From contig CAMAWN010000052.1 in the NCBI GenBank assembly GCA_945861865.1, positions 1 through 32,012 of the forward strand: a stretch of DNA of 32,012 bases, in the 5' to 3' direction. This stretch comes from Candidatus Kuenenia stuttgartensis. Lineage in GTDB: Bacteria > Planctomycetota > Planctomycetia > Planctomycetales > Planctomycetaceae. The notes under the pieces are model-generated. The model saw nothing but the letters and a program-made list of their open reading frames with translations. It ran no database searches and was not told the origin of the DNA. Below, piece after piece: positions 25,902 to 32,012 of this stretch; the stretch's first letter is position 1; each line of letters opens with the position of its first letter. Position numbers and translations under genes: made by a program.

Positions 25902-26663
25902 CTAACCCGGCAGCATAACTCGTCCGCCGCTGACGACCAGCGATTGTCCGGTGATGAAACTGGATTCGTCGCTGAGCAGAAATCGGATCGCGGAGGCGAT
26001 CTCTTCGGGCGTGCCCAGCCGGCCCATCGGTGTATTGTCGATGACGTACTGCTTCGCAGCGCCGGAGATCAATTTGCCCATGTCGGTTTCGATCAAACCA
26101 GGACTGATCGTGTTGATGCGGATGTTGTGCTCGGCCCACGCTTCGGCCAGGCAGCGTGACATCGCGATGACGCCGGCTTTGGCGGCTGAATAATGGACTT
26201 GGTTTTTCCGCTCGCGCAGAGCCGCGATCGACGACAGCAGCACCATCCGGCCGAACTTGCGAGCGATCATCTCGTCCTTCAAGGCGTAGATGACATGAAA
26301 CGTGCCGTCGAGATTCACGCTCATGATTTGCCGCCACGTTTCCCAAGTGACGTTGACCGCCGGTTCGACAATGCTCAGCCCGGCCGAATGCACCAGCATG
26401 TCGATCGGTCCAAACGCCGCGCGAGTTTCTTCGACCATGCGTCGCACGTCCTCGGCCGAGGTCACGTCTCCTTGCACCGCGACCGCTGAACCGCCTGCCG
26501 CCGCGATCTCGCGGACGACTTCATCGGCCCTGTCTCGACGAGTGGCGTAGTTGACACCGATGCGAGCACCTTCGCTTCCCAAACGGATCGCCGCCGCTCG
26601 CCCGATGCCGCGTGAGCCTCCAGTGACCAAAACGGTTCTTCCTGAGAAATCTTGAGACGACAT
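25902..26663 (-). CDS. SDR-family oxidoreductase, FabG-like (3-oxoacyl-ACP reductase type)
   Basis: The 253-residue protein is a classical short-chain dehydrogenase/reductase. The NAD(P)-binding motif is VTGGSRGIGRA (~14-23), followed by VQGDV, HSAGL, N118, and the catalytic set S145, Y158 and K162 in HYSAAKAGV. The C-terminus carries TISPGLIETDM. It reduces or oxidises a carbonyl with NAD(P)H; a beta-ketoacyl substrate is likely but other ketones cannot be excluded. The frame is open upstream to 27014, but the ATG at 26663 is preceded by a good Shine-Dalgarno and gives the family length. It is divergent from the short acyl-CoA-dehydrogenase-like gene and 42 bp upstream of the DUF1553 gene. 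Confidence 0.92.
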   Translation of the reverse strand: MSSQDFSGRTVLVTGGSRGIGRAAAIRLGSEGARIGVNYATRRDRADEVVREIAAAGGSAVAVQGDVTSAEDVRRMVEETRAAFGPIDMLVHSAGLSIVEPAVNVTWETWRQIMSVNLDGTFHVIYALKDEMIARKFGRMVLLSSIAALRERKNQVHYSAAKAGVIAMSRCLAEAWAEHNIRINTISPGLIETDMGKLISGAAKQYVIDNTPMGRLGTPEEIASAIRFLLSDESSFITGQSLVVSGGRVMLPG

Positions 26664-26671
26664 TCCGCAAG

Positions 26672-26678
26672 TCCTTTC
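26672..26678 (-). promoter_or_regulatory. Shine-Dalgarno deciding the FabG-like start
   Basis: On the minus strand GAAAGGA lies 8 bases before the ATG at 26663. It supports this start over the long upstream extension of the frame, which runs through a palindromic repeat. Confidence 0.7.
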
Positions 26679-26734
26679 AATGAAGTCACGTTCGTGATCG
26701 AAACAGAATCGCGTTCCGCAGTGTTGGCCGGTAA

Positions 26735-26824
26735 AAAACCGAAGCGTCCGCGAGGGCGAACGCTCGATCGACTTACTCCCGGCAACCCCGTTACGCCACT
26801 CGCCCTCGCGGACGCTTCGGGTTT
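26735..26824. repeat. Palindromic repeat, type E, in a divergent intergenic region
   Basis: The 25-bp arms (26735-26759 and 26800-26824) are reverse complements at 24 of 25 positions, with a 40-nt centre. The arm core is GAAGCGTCCGCGAGGGCGA. It is the longest inverted repeat in the window. It lies between the FabG-like and short acyl-CoA-dehydrogenase-like genes, so it sits in the upstream region of both, where a simple terminator would not be expected. Confidence 0.88.
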
Positions 26825-26885
26825 CAATCGCTTGAAGAAGAAGGATAACTCGAAGCTCGGTGACTGTCTTGGATGAGGTCTGTGA

Positions 26886-27941
26886 ATGATTCCCGCAACG
26901 ACATTGACCGACTTGGCCGAGTGGCGTGGGTCGCTGGAATCGAGCGGAAGCTGGCCGACTTGGCAGATGGCTCGCCTGGCCGAGGTCGGCGCGTTCGGCT
27001 GGTTGATCCCGCATCGCTGGGGCGGCAGCGAACTCGACGAGCCGGAAACCCTCAATGGCTACCTCGAACTGGCGGACGCCTGTCTGACGAGCGCGTTCAT
27101 CCTCACGCAGTTCAACTCAGCAGTGCAGAAACTGGTGACGTGCGGACGCGAGGCCCTGCAAGAGACCTGGCTGCCGCGACTGGCTCGCGGCGAGTGTTTC
27201 ACGACGGTGGGCATCTCGCATTTGACGACGTCACGATCGCGCGGTCCCGGCCCCGCCGTGATTGCCGAACGGGACAACGATGGCTTTCGGCTGAGCGGCC
27301 ACATCCCGTGGGTCACTGGCGCGAACGCAGCGCAGTTGATCGTCGTCGGAGGAACCACACCCGACGGCAAACAACTGCTCGCGGCGATCGAGACCACCGA
27401 CCAGCGCGTGACGATTGCACCTCCACTGCAATTCCTCGCACTGACGGCTTCACAAACCGGGCCGATCGAATTGTGCGACGTGACGATTCGGCAAGAACAG
27501 ATCGTCGCCGGACCCGCTCCAGAAGTTCTGAAGATCGGGAGCCGAGGTGGAACGGGATCGCTGACGACGTCCGCTTTGGCGTTGGGCACATCGCGATCAA
27601 CTCTGCGAGCATTGCGTGACGAACTGCGGCAAACTCCCGGCTTGGAACCGGTCGTCTCGCAGTTGGCCGAGGAAGGTCGCTCGCTGGAACAAGCCATGTT
27701 CGCCGCCAGTCGCGGAGAACCCGGTGCGTGGTCGGCCGAACAAATTCGGCTGCGAGCGAATTCGTACGTCACTCGGCTGGCTCAGAGTTCTCTGGCCGCC
27801 GCCAAAGGGACCGGCTTCGTCAGCGGGCATCCCGCCGAACGAGCCATCCGTGAGGCGATGTTCTTCTACGTTTGGTCCTGCCCACAGGCTGTCGTGCAGG
27901 GCAACTTGCAAGAACTCGCTTGCCGCGATGAAGCGTGGTGA
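26886..27941 (+). CDS. Acyl-CoA-dehydrogenase-like flavoprotein, short and divergent
   Basis: The 351-residue protein resembles acyl-CoA dehydrogenases in its first half: LAEVGAFGWLIPHRWGG (~30-46), LTQFNSAVQKLV, and GFRLSGHIPWVTGA (~132-145), which takes the place of the usual VNGxKxWIT segment. The C-terminal helical part is short and ends HPAERAIREAMFFYVWSCPQ, closer to the DszC/HpaB-like type 2 C-terminal domain. I find no IYEG-type segment, so the usual catalytic Glu appears absent. It may be a flavin monooxygenase-like or altered dehydrogenase. GAGG lies 8 bases before the ATG. The neighbouring FabG-like gene may share its pathway, but they are divergent and not an operon. Confidence 0.78.
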   Translation: MIPATTLTDLAEWRGSLESSGSWPTWQMARLAEVGAFGWLIPHRWGGSELDEPETLNGYLELADACLTSAFILTQFNSAVQKLVTCGREALQETWLPRLARGECFTTVGISHLTTSRSRGPGPAVIAERDNDGFRLSGHIPWVTGANAAQLIVVGGTTPDGKQLLAAIETTDQRVTIAPPLQFLALTASQTGPIELCDVTIRQEQIVAGPAPEVLKIGSRGGTGSLTTSALALGTSRSTLRALRDELRQTPGLEPVVSQLAEEGRSLEQAMFAASRGEPGAWSAEQIRLRANSYVTRLAQSSLAAAKGTGFVSGHPAERAIREAMFFYVWSCPQAVVQGNLQELACRDEAW

Positions 27942-27952
27942 TGCTGCTGGCT

Positions 27953-29380
27953 TCAGACTTCCGCGCCGCTGAAGAGCGGCTCGATCACGTCGCCACGATT
28001 GAGACGAACCGGTCGTCCAAGTCGGTCACGAACTTCCACTTCGGGTGGAATGCCGAGCAGGTGATAGACCGTCGCGCCGACGTCGTCCGGCGAGTACGCT
28101 CGCGTCACCGGATAGGCTCCGGTGTCGTCCGAGCGGCCGATGATTTGGCCGCCGCGCACGCCTGCGCCGGCGAAGACTCCGAAGAAGCACGGACCCCAAT
28201 GGTCTCGGCCGCGCGTGTTGTTGATCTTTGGAGTCCGGCCGAACTCGCCGAGCATCATCACCAGCGTGTTCTCCAACAGCCCTCGCGATTCGAAATCGTC
28301 CAGCAGCGCAGCGACTCCTTGATCGAGCGGCGGCAGCAATCGGTTCTTCAGTGTCGGGAAGATGTCGCCGTGGCTGTCCCAATTCTGGACGCGGCCGATG
28401 TTCGCCTGCACGATCGGCACGCCGGCCTCGATCAATCGCCGAGCCAACAGCAACGACTGTCCGGTCGTGTTCTCGCCGTACCGCTTGCGGATCGCGTCCG
28501 ATTCGCGGTGCAACTCAAACGCCTGAGCCAACCGGCTGGAGGTTAGCATCGAGATCGCCAACTGCTGGTCCTTTTGCAATCGGATCGACTGCGCGACTTC
28601 GCCGAGCTGTGTCTGCTGCCGATTGACTTCGTCGAGCAGCACTTGCCGACGGCCCAGCTGATTCACGTCGATCCCCTGCGCGAGCGTGAGGGCATCGACT
28701 CGGAAGTCCGGCTTGCTGGGGTCGCCCGTGATTTGCCAGGGATCGTAATTCGGTCCCAGCAATCCCGCGTGTTGTCCCGGCCAAGTCAGCGGGCCTTCGC
28801 GCAAGAACGTCGGCAGGTTGACGCCGCTCGGCAAGCCATCGCCTCGGGGTCGCAGAAACGACAACGCGGCCGAGTAACATGGCCAGTCATCTCGCGACGC
28901 GACTTTGTCGAAAAAACCGCCCGGCTGCTTCTCGCCAGTCAGAACGTGATGCGTGGACATCAAGTGATTGTTGTCGTTGTGCGACAGCGAGCGAACCACC
29001 GCATACTTGGACGCCCGCGCCGCCAACTGCGGCAAGTGCTCGCAAATTTGATAACCGGGGATCGAGGTCGCGATCGGCTGGAACTCGCCGCGAATTTCCG
29101 CCGGTGCATCGAGCTTCATGTCGAACGTGTCGTGATGGCTGGGAGCTCCCGTCAGAAAGACGATCACCACGGATTTCGGAGACCGCTTCGCCGCGGACGA
29201 TCCCGCTTCCGCAGCTTGAACTCGTCCCGCCAGCAGCGACGGCAAACCAAGTCCCAACAGACCGGAGGAACCGACCTGAAGGAGTTCGCGCCGAGAGCAA
29301 CCTGTTTGATGTTGATGCGGTCTCACGATGGTCCGGTCCTCGGTCGTCGGGAAGTCGGCTTCAATTCTCAATCGGATCAT
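27953..29380 (-). CDS. DUF1501 family secreted protein 2
   Basis: The ~475-residue protein has a twin-arginine type signal, CSRRELLQVGSSGLLGLGL, near residues 28-46, then VVIVFLTGAPSHHDTFDMK. Later segments MLGEFGRTPKI and RGRDHWGPCFFGVFAGAG match DUF1501. It differs from the first DUF1501 protein in the window and has no DUF1553 partner beside it. The start may be the ATG at 29380 or a GTG at 29326, which would shorten the leader before the Tat motif. It lies 63 bp downstream of the sialidase-like gene on the same strand, and a small palindrome sits between them. Its reaction is unknown; an exported metal-dependent hydrolase-like fold is inferred. Confidence 0.93.
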   Translation of the reverse strand: MIRLRIEADFPTTEDRTIVRPHQHQTGCSRRELLQVGSSGLLGLGLPSLLAGRVQAAEAGSSAAKRSPKSVVIVFLTGAPSHHDTFDMKLDAPAEIRGEFQPIATSIPGYQICEHLPQLAARASKYAVVRSLSHNDNNHLMSTHHVLTGEKQPGGFFDKVASRDDWPCYSAALSFLRPRGDGLPSGVNLPTFLREGPLTWPGQHAGLLGPNYDPWQITGDPSKPDFRVDALTLAQGIDVNQLGRRQVLLDEVNRQQTQLGEVAQSIRLQKDQQLAISMLTSSRLAQAFELHRESDAIRKRYGENTTGQSLLLARRLIEAGVPIVQANIGRVQNWDSHGDIFPTLKNRLLPPLDQGVAALLDDFESRGLLENTLVMMLGEFGRTPKINNTRGRDHWGPCFFGVFAGAGVRGGQIIGRSDDTGAYPVTRAYSPDDVGATVYHLLGIPPEVEVRDRLGRPVRLNRGDVIEPLFSGAEV

Positions 29381-29423
29381 ACACCACAGATGCCTGAGCG
29401 AAAGGTGCTGATTGGCAGTTCGG

Positions 29424-29443
29424 GCCAGGCTAGGAAGCCTGAC
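29424..29443. repeat. Short palindrome, type F, abutting the sialidase-like stop
   Basis: Arms of 8 bp (7 pairs) around a 4-nt loop read AGGCTTCCTAGCCT on the minus strand. The stem starts immediately after the TAG stop codon of the sialidase-like gene. It could be a weak terminator or a 3' stabiliser. No T-tract follows. Confidence 0.6.
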
Positions 29444-30424
29444 CTACTTTCCCAACTTCGCGAGCGGAATGCGGAGGAAGAACAAGCTGGGACCACCCAC
29501 TTGCTGTTCGCTGACGTCGTAGAAGACGACCCCGATGGTCTTCGCGTCGAGCTCCACGGTGCGCGGACAGGCACGGCCACCGATCGGGCGACCGGGGTTG
29601 TGGTACTCGAAGGTGTCGTTCCAAGTCAGTCCGTCGTCGCGCGAGATGACGTAGCGAATCCGTTCGCCACCGACGCCGAGACCGGGAATCTCCGACGCCA
29701 ACAACAAGCCGTTCGACAGGCAGACCATCTCGTGCCGCCAGCCTTGTTCCTTGAGGTTGGGAAACTTCTCGATCTCCTTCCACGTTTTGCCTTCGTCAGT
29801 CGAGCGCAAGCCCGCGCCGCTGATGAACGTTCCCTTCGGCGTGCGGACGATTGGCACCAGGTCGTGCAAGCGACCGTCGCCAAACGGCTCGCTCTTGTCG
29901 GTGGCCGGATCGAACAGGAACGTCCGATCGCTCAGCGGAACCAACCAACGATTGGAATTAAGTTCGACGATCGGGTGGCGAATGACGCTCATCACGTTTT
30001 CCGTTCGCGGGAGCGGTTTCGGTTCGCTCCACGTCACGCCGTCGTCTGCGGATAGCGAATACAACACCGAGCGTGGTTCGAGTTCGTTGGTCTCGCCGCT
30101 CCAGCGATTCCAGGCGTGCATCAACTTGCCGTCGCGGAGCGTCGTCAGCGAGCCGGGGTAGTACGTCTTCTTGATCGTGTGCTCGAACGGCGTCGGTTCG
30201 GTCCAGGTTTGCCCGCCGTCGGTGGATCGCGAGATTCGCAAGTCACGATGATTGATCTGGCCGTAGGTGACGACGATCGTTCCCTTCGGACTGACGCACG
30301 CCGCCGGATGAATGTGCCCGCCGACTGGCTTGGCAATTCGCACGGGGCGAAGCTCATCGGCCGTCACGAACGAAGCCACAAAACTCAGAGACGCCGCGTA
30401 CAGACAGAGCCAGAACGGTCGCAT
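29444..30424 (-). CDS. Secreted sialidase-like (Asp-box/BNR) protein
   Basis: The 326-residue protein has a signal peptide (MRPFWLCLYAASLSFVASFV, cleavage near TADEL). Four Asp-box motifs mark the blades of a beta-propeller: STDGGQTW, SADDGVTW, STDEGKTW and SRDDGLTW. The family includes exo-alpha-sialidases and many propellers of other function. RIAKPVGGHIHPAACVSPKG near the N-terminus would face the centre. A glycan-active or glycan-binding role in the envelope is likely. The frame extends upstream to 30514, but the ATG at 30424 has a Shine-Dalgarno and begins the signal peptide. It is divergent from the creatininase-family gene. Confidence 0.87.
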   Translation of the reverse strand: MRPFWLCLYAASLSFVASFVTADELRPVRIAKPVGGHIHPAACVSPKGTIVVTYGQINHRDLRISRSTDGGQTWTEPTPFEHTIKKTYYPGSLTTLRDGKLMHAWNRWSGETNELEPRSVLYSLSADDGVTWSEPKPLPRTENVMSVIRHPIVELNSNRWLVPLSDRTFLFDPATDKSEPFGDGRLHDLVPIVRTPKGTFISGAGLRSTDEGKTWKEIEKFPNLKEQGWRHEMVCLSNGLLLASEIPGLGVGGERIRYVISRDDGLTWNDTFEYHNPGRPIGGRACPRTVELDAKTIGVVFYDVSEQQVGGPSLFFLRIPLAKLGK

Positions 30425-30431
30425 CGTTTTT

Positions 30432-30436
30432 CTCCC
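30432..30436 (-). promoter_or_regulatory. Shine-Dalgarno deciding the sialidase-like start
   Basis: On the minus strand GGGAG lies 7 bases before the ATG at 30424. It favours this start over the upstream one at 30514 and lets the signal peptide begin at the N-terminus. Confidence 0.6.
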
Positions 30437-30447
30437 GGTTCGTGGGA

Positions 30448-30481
30448 CATGATTCTTTCGAGACGATCTGGCAGAATCATG
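30448..30481. promoter_or_regulatory. Candidate operator in the sialidase/creatininase divergent region
   Basis: A 9-bp perfect dyad, CATGATTCT and AGAATCATG, has a 16-nt spacer. It lies in a 117-bp gap between two divergently transcribed genes, 24 bp upstream of one start and 60 bp upstream of the other. Its position and symmetry fit a regulator-binding site controlling both genes. No regulator gene is present nearby to support this. Confidence 0.45.
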
Positions 30482-30541
30482 CTGGCTGGATGCTGGGGCT
30501 GCAAACCAACGCAAGACAACTCTCGATCAAAGGGACTCGAA

Positions 30542-31303
30542 ATGCTGCTGCAAGAACTGAGCTGGCCGGAAGTCGGAAAACTATCGCGTGACCTGCCGGT
30601 GCTCGTGCCGGTCGCGGCGATCGAGCAACACGGGCATCACTTGCCAATCTTCGTCGACAGCATGCTGCTCGGCGAAATCGTGCGGCGCGTCAACGAGACG
30701 ATGGGCCAGCGAACGCTGGTCGCTCCGCTGATGTGGCTGGGAAACTCGCACCATCACATGGACTTTCAGGGGACGATGTCGGCCAGTCCGCGCGTGTATC
30801 TCGATCTGCTGAACGACATGGCCGAGAACCTGCTGATGCACGGGTTCCGTCGGATTGTGTTTCTCAACGGACACGGAGGCAACACGATCCCCGGCCGACA
30901 AGCGACCTTCGAGCTTCGTCAGCGGCACCGTGATCGCCACGACTTGCTGCTGCTGTTCGCGACCTACTGGGACAGCGCCCAGCCGAACGAAGGTCGCTCC
31001 GATTTGGTGCAGACGCAGATGGGCCATGCCTGCGAATTCGAGACGTCGATGATGCTGCGGCTCGCTCCGCAGTTGGTGAAGCAGGACGTCACGCAGCTCG
31101 AAGAGGTCCGCCCCGGCTTCGCGTTCGAGCCGGCCTATCGCGGCTGGACGACGAAGGACCGCACCGTCCCCGGCCACATCGGCAACCCGCGCCACGCGAC
31201 GGCCGACAAGGGGGAGTACCTGTTCCAATCGTTCTCGGCGGGCGTCGTGAAGATGCTCGAACAGGTCATCGCCTGGGATGGCAAGAGTTGGGAGATGGCG
31301 TGA
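30542..31303 (+). CDS. Creatininase-family amidohydrolase
   Basis: The 253-residue protein matches the creatininase family, which opens cyclic amides or removes small amide groups with two metal ions. Likely metal ligands are E28 and H30 in AAIEQHGHHLP, D39 in FVDSMLL, H111 in FLNGHGGNT, and E165 in GHACEFETSMM. NGHGGN is the form seen in many non-creatininase members such as MftE or ArfB-like enzymes, so the true substrate is probably not creatinine. There is no mycofactocin or riboflavin/F420 gene beside it. The long open frame upstream overlaps the sialidase gene; the ATG at 30542 follows AAGGGA and gives the normal length. Confidence 0.92.
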   Translation: MLLQELSWPEVGKLSRDLPVLVPVAAIEQHGHHLPIFVDSMLLGEIVRRVNETMGQRTLVAPLMWLGNSHHHMDFQGTMSASPRVYLDLLNDMAENLLMHGFRRIVFLNGHGGNTIPGRQATFELRQRHRDRHDLLLLFATYWDSAQPNEGRSDLVQTQMGHACEFETSMMLRLAPQLVKQDVTQLEEVRPGFAFEPAYRGWTTKDRTVPGHIGNPRHATADKGEYLFQSFSAGVVKMLEQVIAWDGKSWEMA

Positions 31304-31332
31304 GGAGGAAGGGATTGATCATTGGTTATTAT

Positions 31333-31354
31333 GGGGATTCACTTGACTCCACCG
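31333..31354 (+). repeat. Left terminal inverted repeat of the IS1595-type element
   Basis: It begins GGGGATTCACTTGACTCC and matches the reverse complement of 31670-31691 at 21 of 22 positions. A second hairpin follows inside (CCCCAATC with GATTGGGG, ~31357-31379), just before the transposase start. Confidence 0.85.
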
Positions 31355-31379
31355 TCCCCCCAATCCGTAGTGATTGGGG

Positions 31380-31640
31380 ATGGTGGAAGATTATCCGAGG
31401 ACGCTGATGGAGTTCGGACAGCGGTTTGTCAGCGATGACGCCTGTCGCGAGTTCATCGAGTGATCTCCTTGCTCAAACGCTGGTTGCTGGGAACACATCA
31501 GGGGGCTGTCGGCCAGAATGACCTCGATTGTTATCTGGACGAGTTCACGTTCCGCTTCAACCGCCGAACCTCGAAGTCACACGGAAAACTCTTCTCTCGA
31601 CTGGCTCAACAGGCGGTTCAAGTGGCCTGCGACTTTTCAA
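31380..31640 (+). pseudogene. ISXO2-like transposase remnant (N- and C-terminal ends joined)
   Basis: An ATG at 31380 gives 27 residues with DYPRTLMEFGQRFVSDDAC, the start of an IS1595-type transposase, and then a stop at 31461-31463 created at the deletion join. From 31460, in a different frame, comes the transposase C-terminus: ISLLKRWLLGTHQGAV, then DCYLDEFTFRFNRR and GKLFSRLAQQAV. The zinc-finger remainder and the entire catalytic core are missing, about 200 residues judging from family length. The end is approximate, since the C-terminal frame runs on beyond the right inverted repeat. Confidence 0.87.
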
Positions 31641-31669
31641 ACAATCGCAAAAATACAATCCCTTGGGAT

Positions 31670-31691
31670 CGGTGGAGTCAAGTAAATCCCC
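31670..31691 (-). repeat. Right terminal inverted repeat of the IS1595-type element
   Basis: Its reverse complement begins GGGGATTTACTTGACTCC, one base different from the left end. Confidence 0.85.
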
Positions 31692-31701
31692 CGATCGGGC
31701 T

Positions 31702-31790
31702 TGTTGCGATTTGGCAACATCTCTCGATACGAAGTCACAGAGAATTTCCCGAAACTCGGACATCTCTCGCATGTTGCTTTTGAGCAACAT
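31702..31790. other. Two related small hairpins between the deleted element and the tRNA
   Basis: TGTTGC/GCAACA (31702-31707 with 31714-31719) and ATGTTGCT/AGCAACAT (31771-31778 with 31783-31790) are hairpins sharing the GTTGC stem. Both neighbour an ACATCTCTCG stretch. They may be remnants of a repeat or signals upstream of the tRNA. Apart from these, the gene-free stretch 31692-31863 shows nothing recognisable and no convincing promoter boxes. Confidence 0.5.
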
Positions 31791-31863
31791 TACCACAGAA
31801 CCCAAGACGTGGCTTGATTGCTTCGCGCCGCAGCTTGCGGTACTTTCCGCCCCTCATTCACAC

Positions 31864-31937
31864 GCGCCCGTAGCTCAATTGGATAGAGCGTCGGACTTCG
31901 GATCCGAAGGTTGGGGGTTCGACTCCCTCCGGGCGTA
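31864..31937 (+). tRNA. tRNA-Arg (anticodon TCG)
   Basis: The cloverleaf folds fully. The acceptor GCGCCCG pairs with CGGGCGT, with a G-U closing pair. The D arm is GCTC/GAGC. The anticodon stem TCGGA/TCCGA holds the loop CTTCGGA, so the anticodon is TCG, reading CGA. The T arm is GGGGG/CCCTC with loop TTCGACT. The discriminator base is A and the 3' CCA is not encoded. No integrated element is seen at its 3' end within the remaining 75 bases, which hold nothing recognisable. Confidence 0.95.
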
Positions 31938-32012
31938 CTATTTCTAACTCCTGCCGAATCCTGATCTTGGGATACCTGCCTGTGTCGGGCAGTGCGGCCA
32001 AAGTGCCTGCCA

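Larger units (their letters stand above)
31333..31691. mobile_element. Internally deleted IS1595-family (ISXO2-like) element, non-autonomous
   Basis: The 359-bp element is bounded by 22-bp inverted ends that match at 21 positions and holds the two outer parts of an ISXO2-type transposase gene with the middle missing. It cannot encode a working transposase but could still be moved by a full copy elsewhere. The 8-bp flanks (31325-31332 and 31692-31699) do not match, so no target duplication of the usual size is visible. It lies between the creatininase-family gene and the tRNA. Confidence 0.85.

Noticed and set aside
26664..27014. In-frame N-terminal extension of the FabG-like protein
   Set aside because: It runs through the palindrome and into the opposing gene. 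The ATG at 26663 has a good ribosome-binding site and gives the normal family length.
28574..30055. 493-residue open frame antisense to the second DUF1501 and sialidase-like genes
   Set aside because: It crosses two well-supported genes and a palindrome and has low-complexity Arg/Gln composition with no family signature.
30116..30541. In-frame N-terminal extension of the creatininase-family protein
   Set aside because: It is antisense to the sialidase-like gene and Arg-rich, while the ATG at 30542 fits family length and has a ribosome-binding site.
1..32012. CRISPR array, prophage or defence island
   Set aside because: There are no regularly spaced direct repeats, phage structural genes, integrase or recognised defence genes. 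The only mobile gene is a broken transposase.
31864..32012. Integration site of a genomic island at the tRNA
   Set aside because: No integrase or duplicated tRNA 3' end is visible. Only 75 bases follow the tRNA, so this cannot be judged here.

Overview
The window is a piece of a planctomycete chromosome (class Planctomycetia likely; species not identifiable by eye). The main evidence is family content: two DUF1501 proteins, a DUF1549/DUF1553 protein with planctomycete-type cytochrome c motifs, a WD40 protein carrying the N-terminal module usual in planctomycete kinases, many secreted or membrane proteins, high GC, and scattered palindromic repeats. All genes look chromosomal. I see no phage, plasmid, CRISPR or defence locus.

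Layout. 1-438 is the C-terminal end of a sigma-54 activator. 547-3006 (-) is a DsbD-like thiol:disulfide interchange protein, divergent from an MFS transporter (3221-4777, +). A minus-strand block then runs from 12148 down to 4890: tandem universal stress protein, cysteine desulfurase, secreted TlpA-like thioredoxin, and membrane-anchored WD40 protein. A long acyl-CoA dehydrogenase (12345-14249, +) faces a second minus block: RND/MMPL exporter, APC permease and M3 oligoendopeptidase. The last two overlap by 4 bp. A nucleoside-symporter-like MFS protein (20115-21311, +) faces the DUF1501, DUF1553 and FabG-like genes, all on the minus strand and closely packed. A short acyl-CoA-dehydrogenase-like gene (26886-27941, +) faces a second DUF1501 gene and an Asp-box sialidase-like protein. 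That sialidase is divergent from a creatininase-family amidohydrolase (30542-31303, +). The window ends with an internally deleted IS1595-type element and a tRNA-Arg(TCG).

Functional themes. Envelope thiol redox is represented by DsbD and TlpA: the first can import reducing power and the second can use it. Peptide and amino-acid handling is suggested by the peptidase/permease pair. The DUF1501/DUF1553 genes belong to the large planctomycete surface-protein set, whose biochemistry is poorly known. The two dehydrogenases and the FabG-like protein suggest acyl-CoA or related oxidation.

The most unusual layer is non-genic. At least six perfect or near-perfect palindromes of several sequence types are scattered through the window. 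Three begin immediately, or within 5 bp, after a stop codon. Two lie inside open reading frames and are translated in frame, in the universal stress protein and in the DUF1553 protein. One type occurs twice, 11 kb apart. Together with the deleted IS1595 element, they suggest a genome colonised by small non-autonomous palindromic elements, some of which have become protein-coding.
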